This document shows, in pieces, positions 1-7,790 of a DNA stretch of 64,000 nt. How positions within the stretch are numbered: the stretch's first letter is position 1; every line of letters starts with the position of its first letter. This DNA comes from Myxococcales bacterium (lineage in GTDB: Bacteria; Myxococcota_A; Polyangia; Fen-1088): NCBI GenBank assembly GCA_022184915.1, contig JAGTJU010000010.1, positions 1 through 64,000 of the forward strand. The letters are read 5' to 3'. The notes under the pieces were generated by a model that worked only from the letters and a program-made list of their open reading frames with translations, was not told the origin of the DNA and did not search any database. The translations under genes and the position numbers were made by a program.

Positions 1-509
1 GGCTCAGGGGCACTGTCTGGGAGGCCGCGACGACGTCCACCAGGCAGCCCTGCGCGCACAGCGCCTCGCGCAGTTCGACGCGCCCCCCGAGGGCCTGGGG
101 GAACAAGATCCGCGTCCCCGCAGCCAGGTCACCAAGGGCGTTGGCCAGCCCTTCGGCGTGCTCGGCTCGAGGCACCACGTCCACCTTGATGCCTGCACTC
201 TCGAGCACACGCGCCGTTTCTGCCCCCCACTGCGGCCACCCTGAGGCCCGGGCCCAGGCGCCGCGACCCGAGCCGGCCCAGCGTGAACCGCACGGCGGCC
301 GCACTCGAAAACAGGACCCATTCGTAAGTCGCAAGCCTTCCGAGCGCTTCGTCCAGCGCCTCGAACGAGGGCGGGGGCTTGACCTCGATGGTGGGAAAGA
401 GCACCGGACACGCGCCGGCCTCGGCAAGGGCGTCCGCCCACCCCTGGGCCTGTGGGGCAGGCCGGGTCAGCAACACGCGGAGGGGAGGCAAACGCCTATC
501 GACCGTCAC
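1..509 (-). CDS. hemD: Uroporphyrinogen-III synthase, 3'-truncated by window edge and frame-interrupted
   Basis: HemD cyclises hydroxymethylbilane to uroporphyrinogen III in the cytosolic heme/siroheme pathway. The start is GTG at 509 (VTVDRRLPPLRVLLTRP), a typical HemD N-terminus. The protein reads well to LRVAAVG, then the frame is lost at a run of six G (minus strand; six C at 223-228). Removing one G restores a HemD-like continuation (ETARVLESAGIKVDVVPR, later LANALGDLAAGTRILFPQ) that stays open to base 1. One extra base is therefore enough to explain the break, and a homopolymer sequencing error is likelier than true inactivation. hemC and hemA lie some 56 kb away, so hemD is not in their operon here. 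It is divergent from the ligase gene. Confidence 0.8.
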
Positions 510-554
510 GCCCTCGATGATACTCTTTGCCTGTCCCACTTTCCGGGCATCGAC

Positions 555-2576
555 ATGGCGACCTGGACGCAAGATCCCCGCACGCTTCGCCCCATGCTCG
601 CCACGCTCGCCAAACCTGGCGAGGTTCCCCTCGTGGGCCAGGGACTGGTCTTCGAGCGGAAGTACGACGGCATCCGGTGTGTTGCCGACGCCGCCCCCCT
701 CGGACAAGCACGCCTCTTCTCCCGGAACGGCATCGACAAGAGCCACCAGTTCCCGGAGATCGCCCAGGCGGTCGCCAGTTTGGCGCGCGCGACGGGGCCC
801 CTGGTGGTGGATGGCGAGATCGTCGCCCTCGACGGCGCAGGCGAGCCCACGAGCTTTACAGCCCTGCAAGGCCGGCTGCCCCGCCCCCGCCCTGCGCCAC
901 GCGAAGGGACCCCGCACGGTGACACATCCGTACAGATGCTGGTCTTCGACCTCCTGCGGCTCTACGACGAGGATCTCAGGAGCCTTCCCTTTTCGGCCCG
1001 CCGGGAACTGCTCGAGCGCTTGATGGCTCACGTGCCACAGCCCGCGGCGCGGTACCTGGCGTTGGCGGAGTCGGTGCCGGGCAACGGAGAGGATCTTTGG
1101 CGGCGCGCCCACGTGCACGGGTGGGAAGGGCTGGTCGTCAAGCAGGCCCAAGCGCCCTACGCGTCGGGGCTTCGTTCGCCCGCCTGGCGAAAGCTCAAAC
1201 GAACCCAGGTTGGCACCTTCCTGGTGGGAGGGTTCACGGAGCCCAAGGGCACCCGCAACGGCATGGGCGCCTTGGTGCTTGGGGAGCCTGAACCGGGTGG
1301 CCTCCTGCGCCCTGTGGGCAGCGTGGGCAGCGGCTTGGGGGAGCGTACGCTCGCAGCGCTCGAGGCTGCGTTGCGTCCCCTGGAGACCGCCGTCTGCCCG
1401 TTCTCGGCCACGCCTGTTACGGCCACGAAAGCCCACTGGGTTGAGCCCGTCGTTCAGGCTCGGGTGCAGTTTGCCGAGCGAACGCCGACGGGGATGCTGC
1501 GACACCCCGTTTGGCTCGATTGGCAACCCGTGCCCGCCGGAGCCACGATGGCGCCGAGATCGGCGACTGCCCGGCAGGGGCGCAAGGTGGGTGCCCCTTC
1601 GATTCCTGCCGAAGACACCCTTCGTGACGGCCTCGTTCAGACGCTCCGCCACCTGGAAGACGAGCGCCGCGGAGGCCGCATCCGGCTCCCTGGCGATCAC
1701 ATGCTGTCCGTGAGCAACCTGCACAAGGTGTTCTGGACGGACAGCGCGCTGACGAAAGGTGATCTCGTGAGGCACTACGTGTTGGTCAGCCCCTTCATCT
1801 TGCCGGTGGTCGCGGACCGGCCGCTCGTCATGAAGCGACATCCTGACGGGGCGCTGGCTGAGGCTTTCTACCAGCATCGTGCCCCAAGCCCGCTCCCCAA
1901 GGGCGCACGAGCCGCCTCCCTTCCGGATGACGATGTGCCTTCGCGCTTGGTCGGCGGCGACCTGTACACCCTCCTTTACATGGCCCAGCTGGGCACCATC
2001 TCCCAAGACCCCTGGTTCTCGCGCGTGCAGGCGCCCCACTGTCCTGATTTCGTGGCCTTCGACCTCGATCCGATGCCCGACGTCCCGTTTTCATTCGTGC
2101 GCGACGTGGCCTTGTGGCTTCACGAACACCTCGAGCGGTTGGGAGTGCCTCACTTCGCAAAAACCTCGGGCGCCTCGGGCCTTCACATCTTCGTGCCTCT
2201 GGCGGAAGGCACGGCCTACGAACCCGCACGGCTCTTCACTCAACTCGTCGCTACCGTGATCAGCCGTCAGCACCCCAAGGTTGCCACAGTCGAACGCAGC
2301 GTCGCCGCCCGCGGCAAGACGGTCTATGTCGATTACCTGCAGAACATCGAGGGGAAGACCTTGGCGTGCGCGTACAGCGCGCGCGCCAGCGCGTACGCGG
2401 GCGTGTCGACCCCCATCAGCTGGGACGAGCTCGAAGCTGACTTCGACCCCCGCGCCTTTACGCTCGAGACCATCGGTGCTCGCCTCGAGACCCGCGGCGA
2501 CCTGTGGGCGGAGACCCGCAAACCGGAACATCGTCTGCGGCTCGAGGAGGTCCTCGCCACCCTGGCGCGGCGCTGA
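555..2576 (+). CDS. ligD: LigD-like ATP-dependent DNA ligase / primase-polymerase (ligase domain first)
   Basis: 673-aa two-domain enzyme. Residues 1 to about 300 form an ATP-dependent ligase with the adenylation motif KYDGIR (K36), GEIVALD and GLVVK; residues about 300-370 fit the OB fold. Residues about 385-673 form an archaeo-eukaryotic primase-type polymerase (PolDom), with paired catalytic acidic residues in FVAFDLDP (D503, D505) and KTSGASGLHIFVPL. No 3'-phosphoesterase domain is present. LigD proteins of this type work with Ku in non-homologous end joining; no ku gene is in the window. ATG 555 was chosen because the ligase domain starts immediately after it and the longer open frame would run antisense through hemD. 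Function in end joining is inferred from the family. Confidence 0.9.
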   Translation: MATWTQDPRTLRPMLATLAKPGEVPLVGQGLVFERKYDGIRCVADAAPLGQARLFSRNGIDKSHQFPEIAQAVASLARATGPLVVDGEIVALDGAGEPTSFTALQGRLPRPRPAPREGTPHGDTSVQMLVFDLLRLYDEDLRSLPFSARRELLERLMAHVPQPAARYLALAESVPGNGEDLWRRAHVHGWEGLVVKQAQAPYASGLRSPAWRKLKRTQVGTFLVGGFTEPKGTRNGMGALVLGEPEPGGLLRPVGSVGSGLGERTLAALEAALRPLETAVCPFSATPVTATKAHWVEPVVQARVQFAERTPTGMLRHPVWLDWQPVPAGATMAPRSATARQGRKVGAPSIPAEDTLRDGLVQTLRHLEDERRGGRIRLPGDHMLSVSNLHKVFWTDSALTKGDLVRHYVLVSPFILPVVADRPLVMKRHPDGALAEAFYQHRAPSPLPKGARAASLPDDDVPSRLVGGDLYTLLYMAQLGTISQDPWFSRVQAPHCPDFVAFDLDPMPDVPFSFVRDVALWLHEHLERLGVPHFAKTSGASGLHIFVPLAEGTAYEPARLFTQLVATVISRQHPKVATVERSVAARGKTVYVDYLQNIEGKTLACAYSARASAYAGVSTPISWDELEADFDPRAFTLETIGARLETRGDLWAETRKPEHRLRLEEVLATLARR

Positions 2577-2604
2577 GGCCCAGGGCGCGGGACGCCGGGG
2601 CGGC

Positions 2605-2616
2605 TATACTCGCGCG
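2605..2616 (+). promoter_or_regulatory. -10 box directly before ATG (leaderless candidate)
   Basis: TATACT at 2605-2610 is one base from the TATAAT consensus and ends six bases before ATG 2617, so the predicted start of transcription falls on the start codon. No good -35 is visible. Confidence 0.45.
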
Positions 2617-2957
2617 ATGATCGATCTGGTGCTTACCCTCATCGGGCCGGACCATCCGGGACTCGTGGAAGCCGTGGCCGATACCATCGCCGCCCGTTCG
2701 TACCGTCGCGCTCGCATTGGTCGGGCAAGACAGGCCGGGTATCGTCAAGGAGATCTCCCAGGCTGCTGGCCTCCCGCGGCGTCAACGTCGATGACCTGCA
2801 CACCGACAGGACGAGCGCGCCCATGTCGGGGGAACTTCTGTTTTCGGCGCGGGCGCGGCTCGGTATTCCCCCCTCGGTCTCGGTCGGGGACGTCCGCGCC
2901 GCGCTCGAACGCCTGGCGCAGGACCTGATGGTCGAGCTCCGCGTGGTCGAGTCCTGA
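2617..2957 (+). pseudogene. Decayed two-ACT-domain protein (GcvR-like)
   Basis: ATG 2617 begins MIDLVLTLIGPDHPGLVEAV, the start of a first ACT domain of the glycine-cleavage-repressor (GcvR) family. After about 28 codons that domain stops and a second ACT domain begins in the +1 frame at about 2699 (RTVALALVGQDRPGIVKEIS). A further +1 shift at 2762 leads into LLASRGVNVDDLHTDRTSAP and on to the stop at 2955-2957. Two intact ACT domains need about 170 codons; only about 113 remain, so roughly 50-60 codons of the first domain are missing. The deletion makes a simple sequencing error unlikely, so I call it a pseudogene. A TATACT box at 2605-2610 still precedes the start. Confidence 0.75.
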
Positions 2958-3001
2958 CGGATCTCGGCCCGCACCACCACGGCTTGCCGTTTCGTGGCAA
3001 A

Positions 3002-3889
3002 ATGGGCTTCGTGGCCGCGGAAAGCCCCATCGAAGACCTCAAACGCCTGGTCCTGCAGCGGGTGGCTGCGGACCAATTGACGCTTCCGTCGATGCCCATG
3101 GTCGCCGCGAAAGCTCTACAGACCCTGCGCACGCCCAACGGCAGCCTGGCGGCCACCGCCCAGGTCCTGGAAAACGATCCTCTCGTGAGCGCCCGCGTGC
3201 TCCGCATCGCGAACAGCGCGGCCTACGCCACGCGCGAGTCTGCCCTGTCGATCGCACAAGCTGTCTCGAGGCTGGGCACCCGAACGCTCGAGACGGTGCT
3301 GGTCGAGGTGAGCGCCCAGGGCGTTTTTGCGTCGAGGAATCGCGACATCAACGCCGCCTGCCAGCGGCTGTGGGAGCACTCCCTCGCCACGGGTCTCGTG
3401 GCCCGCGACCTGGCGCTGCTGGTGTTCGGGACCGCCGGGCAGGAGTTCGCTCAGGCGGCCTTCCTGGCGGGGCTGCTGCACGACATCGGCAAACCCGTCC
3501 TGGCCGCGGTGATGCTGGAGACGGAAAAGAAGATGGCCTCCTCCGGAGCGGCCCCCCGTTGGCTTCCCATGCAGACCTGGCTCGAACTCATCGCCGGGGC
3601 GCACCGCACTGTGGGACTGCTGGTGGCGGCGAAGTGGGAAATGCCCGCCCTCGTTCGACGAGGCATGACCGACCTCGACACGTACGAGGACGCCGAGCCT
3701 CACAGCATGCGAAACTTCGTTCGCCTTGCCAACGTGCTCGTCAAGCGGCAAGGGCTTTACGAAGGGCTGTCTCAGGGAGATCTCGACGGGGCAGTGCAGC
3801 AAGGCTGCCTGCTGCTGTCACTCGATCCGGCCCTGGTCGAAAACGCCCTCGCCGGCATCGCCGAGCGCGTACGACAGCGCATCGCCTGA
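3002..3889 (+). CDS. HDOD-domain signalling protein
   Basis: About 295 aa. A single HDOD domain (a degenerate relative of the HD phosphohydrolase fold) spans about residues 15-220: LPSMPMVAAKALQ, LENDPLVSARVLRIANSA, GTRTLETVLVE, then AGLLHDIGKPVLAAV. HDOD proteins act as output or scaffold modules in bacterial signalling (stress, motility, cyclic-di-GMP networks) and most have no proven catalysis. No membrane segment or signal peptide. ATG 3002 (MGFVAAESP) is preferred to the in-frame ATG at 2984, because the six extra residues add nothing conserved. It follows the decayed ACT gene by about 45 bases and converges with the 54-aa gene. Confidence 0.85.
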   Translation: MGFVAAESPIEDLKRLVLQRVAADQLTLPSMPMVAAKALQTLRTPNGSLAATAQVLENDPLVSARVLRIANSAAYATRESALSIAQAVSRLGTRTLETVLVEVSAQGVFASRNRDINAACQRLWEHSLATGLVARDLALLVFGTAGQEFAQAAFLAGLLHDIGKPVLAAVMLETEKKMASSGAAPRWLPMQTWLELIAGAHRTVGLLVAAKWEMPALVRRGMTDLDTYEDAEPHSMRNFVRLANVLVKRQGLYEGLSQGDLDGAVQQGCLLLSLDPALVENALAGIAERVRQRIA

Positions 3890-3904
3890 GGCTTTCGGGC
3901 CCGG

Positions 3905-4069
3905 TCAGCGCCCCGGACGCCGAATCGGCACGGGCACCGGCTCGGGGGCGACCAGGTCGACGAGGCCGTCCACGAGCTCGTCCACCCACCGCCTCACGCG
4001 GTCGGCGAAGCTCGGCGGGTTCGGCTTCTCACTTTGAGGCTTGTCCTTTGGATGCGAGCCGTTTGCCAT
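3905..4069 (-). CDS. 54-aa proline-rich hypothetical protein
   Basis: A small open frame starting at ATG 4069 with a near-ideal AAGGAAG ribosome-binding site just upstream. The product begins MANGSHPKDKPQSEKPNPPS. A short amphipathic helix of the pattern FADRVRRWVDELVDGLVDLV follows, then a proline/valine-rich tail ending in RRPGR. There is no signal peptide or cysteine. It ends 15 bases from the stop of the convergent HDOD gene. I do not recognise the family. The helix with alternating charged and hydrophobic residues could mediate a peripheral interaction, but that is a guess. Support is the strong ribosome-binding site and protein-like composition rather than homology. Confidence 0.6.
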   Translation of the reverse strand: MANGSHPKDKPQSEKPNPPSFADRVRRWVDELVDGLVDLVAPEPVPVPIRRPGR

Positions 4070-4150
4070 CTTCCTTAAGACGATCCTTTCGGTCAGATCG
4101 ATTCAAAAGTTGAGAGAAGCCGCTCTGGCCCCGCGTCAAGCGTGAGCCCG

Positions 4151-4195
4151 GGTACCCTCCGATTGCCACCTCGCCCCTCTCGAAAAATGGTACCC
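4151..4195. repeat. Two direct GGTACCC sites upstream of dCMP deaminase
   Basis: GGTACCC occurs at 4151-4157 and 4189-4195, 38 bases apart, the second ending eight bases before ATG 4203. The spacing is just under four helical turns. It could be an operator pair; chance is also possible. Confidence 0.25.
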
Positions 4196-4202
4196 ATGAA
4201 GC

Positions 4203-4703
4203 ATGTCAGACGGACGCGTCTCCTGGGATCAGTATTTCATGAACATCGCCGCGGTCACTGCGAGCCGCTCCACCTGCCCACGCAAGTTCGTGGGCGCGGT
4301 CATCGTGCGCGACAAAACCATCCTGTCGACGGGCTACAACGGGTCGATTCGAGGTATGCCCCACTGCACCGAGGTGGGGCATATGATGGAGAACGGTCAC
4401 TGTGTCGCCACGATCCATGCAGAGACCAACGCCATCATTCAGGCCGCGAAGAATGGTGTCAGCATCGAGGGCGCCACGGTGTACGTCACGGCGAGTCCCT
4501 GCTGGAACTGCTTCAAGCAGATCGCGAACGCCGGCTGCAAGCGCATCGTCTTCGGCGAGTTCTATCGCGACGATCGGATCTTCGGCGTCGCTGAGCGCCT
4601 GGGAATCGAGCTCGTGCACATTCCACCCGAGATCGCGGTTCCGCCCGCCACCGCGGGCACAGCCGCAGCCCCTGTGGACGCGTCGAAAGGCGAAAAGACG
4701 TGA
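4203..4703 (+). CDS. Deoxycytidylate (dCMP) deaminase family protein
   Basis: 166-aa zinc-dependent cytidine/deoxycytidylate deaminase. The zinc site is clear: HAE at H72-E74 (histidine ligand and catalytic glutamate) and PCWNC at 99-103 with C100 and C103. KFVGAVIVRDKTILSTGYNG is typical of dCMP deaminases, which convert dCMP to dUMP for thymidylate synthesis. The 30-residue tail is low-complexity (Ala/Pro/Thr). Its stop overlaps the GTG start of the globin gene (GTGA), so the two are probably translationally coupled. The ComEB-type late-competence assignment is an alternative family name; the reaction is well supported. Confidence 0.9.
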   Translation: MSDGRVSWDQYFMNIAAVTASRSTCPRKFVGAVIVRDKTILSTGYNGSIRGMPHCTEVGHMMENGHCVATIHAETNAIIQAAKNGVSIEGATVYVTASPCWNCFKQIANAGCKRIVFGEFYRDDRIFGVAERLGIELVHIPPEIAVPPATAGTAAAPVDASKGEKT

Positions 4704-5113
4704 GCGGAACAGGTACAGTCAGGGGTGAGCCCGCTCGACACGACTCGCTCTTCCAGCGGGCCGGAGGGGAATCAGGTGTTCGGGACATCGTCACTGTATT
4801 CGTCGATCGGATGGTCTGCGACCTCATGATCGGTTTTTTCTTCGCAGGTGTCGACAAGGCTCGTCTGGTCGAGCGGGAGTTCGCCTTCACAGCCAGATTT
4901 CTCGGGCACGATTGCGCCTACGAAGGCCGCCCGCTGCGCGCTGCCCACGCGGCGCACCGGATCATGGGAGGCCACTTCGCGCGGCGGAAACAGATTCTGC
5001 GCGAGGTCCTCGAGGCTCGGCAGGTTCCCAAAGACGTGGCCGAGGCTTGGTTGAATCACGTCGAGTCCCTTCGCGACCAAGTCACCGCCGACGGGCCTGG
5101 TGAGTGCGCCTGA
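4700..5113 (+). CDS. Truncated hemoglobin (trHb family)
   Basis: 137 aa. The order matches truncated globins: an N-terminal helix region (VRDIVTVFVDRMVCD), FFAGVD, a FTARFLG segment, then HAAHRIMGGHF, which carries the proximal-histidine region, and a final helix VAEAWLNHVESLRDQV. Such two-over-two globins bind O2 or NO in the cytosol, often for NO detoxification. The GTG start at 4700 overlaps the deaminase stop by four bases and no better start lies downstream. The N-terminal 15 residues are not conserved and may be disordered. Group assignment (I versus II) is not certain from sequence alone. Confidence 0.85.
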   Translation: MSGTGTVRGEPARHDSLFQRAGGESGVRDIVTVFVDRMVCDLMIGFFFAGVDKARLVEREFAFTARFLGHDCAYEGRPLRAAHAAHRIMGGHFARRKQILREVLEARQVPKDVAEAWLNHVESLRDQVTADGPGECA

Positions 5114-5173
5114 GCACCGCGCCCCGCTTCCCTTCGGCTTGACCGGGCGGCCGGGGCGCGACACGCTTCCTAC

Positions 5174-5404
5174 ATGTGGTTGGCACGGCTCATCGACGTC
5201 TATAGCCTGGTGATCTTCGCGGCCGTGGTTCTTTCCTGGTTTCGGCTGCCACCCGAAAGCCCTCTCGTGCGGATCGTATCCGCCCTGACCGAACCCGTGC
5301 TCAGGCCCTTGCGGAGGGTTGTTCCCAACGTCGCCGGGCTCGATTTGTCTCCGATGGTGGTCCTTCTGGGGCTACAGCTCTTACGCCGTTTGCTCACCGG
5401 ATAG
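5174..5404 (+). CDS. YggT family membrane protein
   Basis: 76 aa with two hydrophobic segments (about 4-22 and 56-72) around a conserved centre: SPLVRIVSALTEPVLRPLRRVVP, the hallmark of the YggT family. Members are small inner-membrane proteins implicated in membrane or osmotic homeostasis and, in other phyla, in organising envelope complexes; the molecular role is unknown. It follows the globin gene by about 60 bases and precedes phoH. Confidence 0.85.
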   Translation: MWLARLIDVYSLVIFAAVVLSWFRLPPESPLVRIVSALTEPVLRPLRRVVPNVAGLDLSPMVVLLGLQLLRRLLTG

Positions 5405-5513
5405 CCCACGAGAGCACCCGGTTTCCCGAAATCGTTGCTTCCGAGAGGCGGCAACGTCGCTATCGGTTGCGCAAGCTCCCTCCTGGACGTTACAACGGAA
5501 GTACGGCCAGTCG

Positions 5514-6827
5514 ATGCCCAAACACTTCGTCTTCGACACAAACATCCTCCTTCACGATCCGCGGGCCATCTTTCAATTCGAGGAAAACGAGGTCGTCATA
5601 CCGATCTTCGTTCTCGAAGAGATCGATCAGTTCAAGAAGGAGTCGTCGGAGCGAGGTCGAAACGCGCGCGAGGTCGCGCGGATTCTCGACGGCTTCCGCG
5701 CCGATGGCTCGCGCCTCTCCGACGGCGTTGCGCTGCCGAGCGGAGGCAGGCTTCGCGTGGCGGCGGGCCAACGGGCTTTGCCCACGAGCCTCCGAGAGAA
5801 CCAGGTCGCCGACCACCTCATCCTGGGCGTGGCCCTGGACGTCCGGGACGCCAACGCGAAAGAGCCCACGATCTTCGTCACGAAGGACGTCAACCTTCGG
5901 ATTCGAGCCGACGCCCTCGGCCTGCGCGCGATGGATTTCGAGGCGGGGCGCATCGACATCGACGAGCTTTACTCGGGCATGTCCGACCTCGAGGTCTCGG
6001 GCGAGCAGATCAACCAGTTCTATGCCGAGAACACGCTGGACCTTGGCGATGCGCGCGTCCTCCCAAACCAGTACATTTTGTTGAAAGACTCGCAGAGCCC
6101 TTCGCACACGGCGCTGGGCCGGGTCGACCCCAAAACGCGGCGCCTGGTGCCGCTGCGAAAGATGCGGGAGGGTGTTTGGGGCATCCGGCCCCGCAACAAG
6201 GAACAGCACTGCGCGCTCGACTTGCTGCTGAGCGACGAGGTCAAGCTGATCACCTTGGTGGGCAAAGCGGGAACGGGAAAGACCTTGCTGGCGCTCGCCG
6301 CCGGCATGCAGCAAACGGTGGAAGACCGCACCTACACGCGCCTTTTGGTGTCGAGGCCCATTTTTCCGCTGGGGCGCGACGTGGGATACCTGCCGGGCGA
6401 CATCGAGGAGAAGCTCAACCCGTGGATGCAACCCATCTACGACAACGTCGAGTTCCTCATGGGCCTGTCGAAAACGGATCAACGGAACGGGCGAAGCTAT
6501 CGTGAGCTCATCGACATGGGGTACATCCAGATCGAGCCACTGACCTACATCCGGGGGCGGTCCATCCCGATGCAGTTCATCATCGTCGACGAGGCGCAAA
6601 ATTTAACGCCCCACGAGGTGAAGACCATCATCACGCGTGTGGGGGAAAACACGAAGATCGTGCTGACGGGCGACCCCTACCAGATCGACAACCCCTACGT
6701 GGACGCCACGTCGAACGGCCTGACCACCGCGGTCCAACGCTTCATGGGGCAAGAGCTGGCCGGGCACGTGACCCTGTCAAAGGGCGAGCGCTCGGAGCTC
6801 GCCGAGCTGGCCTCCAACCTGCTCTAG
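5514..6827 (+). CDS. PIN-PhoH family ATPase
   Basis: 437 aa. Residues about 1-140 form a PIN ribonuclease-like domain (FVFDTNILLHDP at the start, conserved acidic residues, FVTKDVNLRIRA). Residues about 225-437 form a PhoH ATPase: Walker A GKAGTGKT at about 250-257, Walker B VDEAQN at about 357-362, and LTGDPYQID. PIN-PhoH proteins are thought to be RNA helicase/RNases; a target is not known. ATG 5514 is chosen because it begins the PIN domain (MPKHFVFDTN); the open frame upstream overlaps yggT and is not conserved. Complete, normal length for YlaK-type proteins. Confidence 0.92.
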   Translation: MPKHFVFDTNILLHDPRAIFQFEENEVVIPIFVLEEIDQFKKESSERGRNAREVARILDGFRADGSRLSDGVALPSGGRLRVAAGQRALPTSLRENQVADHLILGVALDVRDANAKEPTIFVTKDVNLRIRADALGLRAMDFEAGRIDIDELYSGMSDLEVSGEQINQFYAENTLDLGDARVLPNQYILLKDSQSPSHTALGRVDPKTRRLVPLRKMREGVWGIRPRNKEQHCALDLLLSDEVKLITLVGKAGTGKTLLALAAGMQQTVEDRTYTRLLVSRPIFPLGRDVGYLPGDIEEKLNPWMQPIYDNVEFLMGLSKTDQRNGRSYRELIDMGYIQIEPLTYIRGRSIPMQFIIVDEAQNLTPHEVKTIITRVGENTKIVLTGDPYQIDNPYVDATSNGLTTAVQRFMGQELAGHVTLSKGERSELAELASNLL

Positions 6828-6874
6828 GCCCCGAAGGGTGCCCCCCGTGCGCGACGCGTGCCGGGGGGCGTCTG

Positions 6875-7474
6875 TCATTCGTCGTGCAGCTCGACGTTCC
6901 AGTACGAAGCCGCGGGCAGATCCAAAAACGGTAGCCACTCTCGGTAGCGAATGGCGTCTCCCTGTGCGCGAAACGTGGGCGTCCAACGCGGACGCTCGGG
7001 AATTTTCGAGAGCCGCATGCTGGCTTGCTCAGGCGTCCGTGCACCCTTCTTGAGGTTGCACTTGATGCAGCAGCAAACCACGTTCTCCCACGTAGTGCGG
7101 CCACCCTGCGCGCGAGGGACCACGTGGTCCAGGTTCAACTCCGCGCGGGGCCCGGCCCACCCGCAGTACTGGCAGCGGTTGCCATCACGCATGTAGATGT
7201 TGTGCCGAGAGAAGCGAACCTTCGTCCGCGGCATGCGGTCGTAGATCTGCAGGATGATGACACGCGGGATGCGGATGGCGCGGCCCACGGTCCGAAAGAC
7301 GTCGTGGTCCATCTCCGAGGAGAGCTGCGCCCAGCTCTCGAAATCGAAGACACGAAACTGCTCGTCGACCGCGCGGGCCGCCCCCAGGTAGAGAAGCGAG
7401 AACGCCCGTCGTGCGGACGTGATGTGTATGGGTTGAAAGTTCCTGTTGAGGACGAGTACGGAAGCGTTGGTCAC
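6875..7474 (-). CDS. HNH endonuclease family protein
   Basis: 199 aa from GTG 7474, chosen because AAGGAGA lies just upstream. The N-terminal half (VLVLNRNFQPIHITSARRAF) is the family signature of small stand-alone HNH proteins. The nuclease core follows: CQYCG, LNLDHVVPRAQGG (HNH histidine), then an asparagine and CIKCN completing a zinc-binding C4 set. Such proteins are widespread in actinobacteria and delta-proteobacteria and are usually chromosomal housekeeping genes of unknown substrate, not obviously linked to restriction or phage. It reads divergently from the sensor kinase gene. Confidence 0.85.
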   Translation of the reverse strand: MTNASVLVLNRNFQPIHITSARRAFSLLYLGAARAVDEQFRVFDFESWAQLSSEMDHDVFRTVGRAIRIPRVIILQIYDRMPRTKVRFSRHNIYMRDGNRCQYCGWAGPRAELNLDHVVPRAQGGRTTWENVVCCCIKCNLKKGARTPEQASMRLSKIPERPRWTPTFRAQGDAIRYREWLPFLDLPAASYWNVELHDE

Positions 7475-7696
7475 GGGTCTCCTTGGGGTCGACGGCACGA
7501 AGACGCAGCAAATGACGCAGACGAAAATGCAGGAGGCCAAGCCGCCCCGCAGGCGCACCAGGCGACACGTCTTCCGGACCGGGGCCACGGGTGGCCGTCA
7601 GTTCTCTCCCGCCGGGCGGGCGACCGAATGCGAGCGGCCGCAACCATTTCACCTAACCTCTTTGAAAGAGTAGCAAGTTTTCGAGCGGAGACCTCA

Positions 7697-7738
7697 TTCT
7701 CGTGACACAACTTGGCAAACACGAGCGTGTGACGAGAA
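7697..7738. repeat. Inverted repeat between HNH and kinase genes
   Basis: TTCTCGTGACAC (7697-7708) pairs with GTGTGACGAGAA (7727-7738), 11 of 12 bases, over an 18-base spacer. Its place in a divergent promoter region suggests an operator or a hairpin in the kinase leader. Confidence 0.4.
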
Positions 7739-7771
7739 CGTAACGAGCGGCCCTCGCCGTGACGCCGGCGC

Positions 7772-7777
7772 TAGAAT
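7772..7777 (+). promoter_or_regulatory. -10 box of sensor kinase gene
   Basis: TAGAAT, 13 bases before GTG 7791. No good -35. The mRNA leader would be about 7 bases. Confidence 0.4.
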
Positions 7778-7790
7778 CTCTGGACTTCAC

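Larger units (their letters stand above)
7475..7790. other. Divergent intergenic region, 316 bases
   Basis: Holds the ribosome-binding site of the HNH gene, a near-perfect inverted repeat (7697-7708 with 7727-7738) and a TAGAAT box before the kinase gene. No convincing small gene. Confidence 0.6.

Noticed and set aside
129-2039. A 636-codon open frame on the minus strand opposite the ligase
   Set aside because: It is the antisense shadow of ligD; only its 5' end region next to hemD looks like protein.
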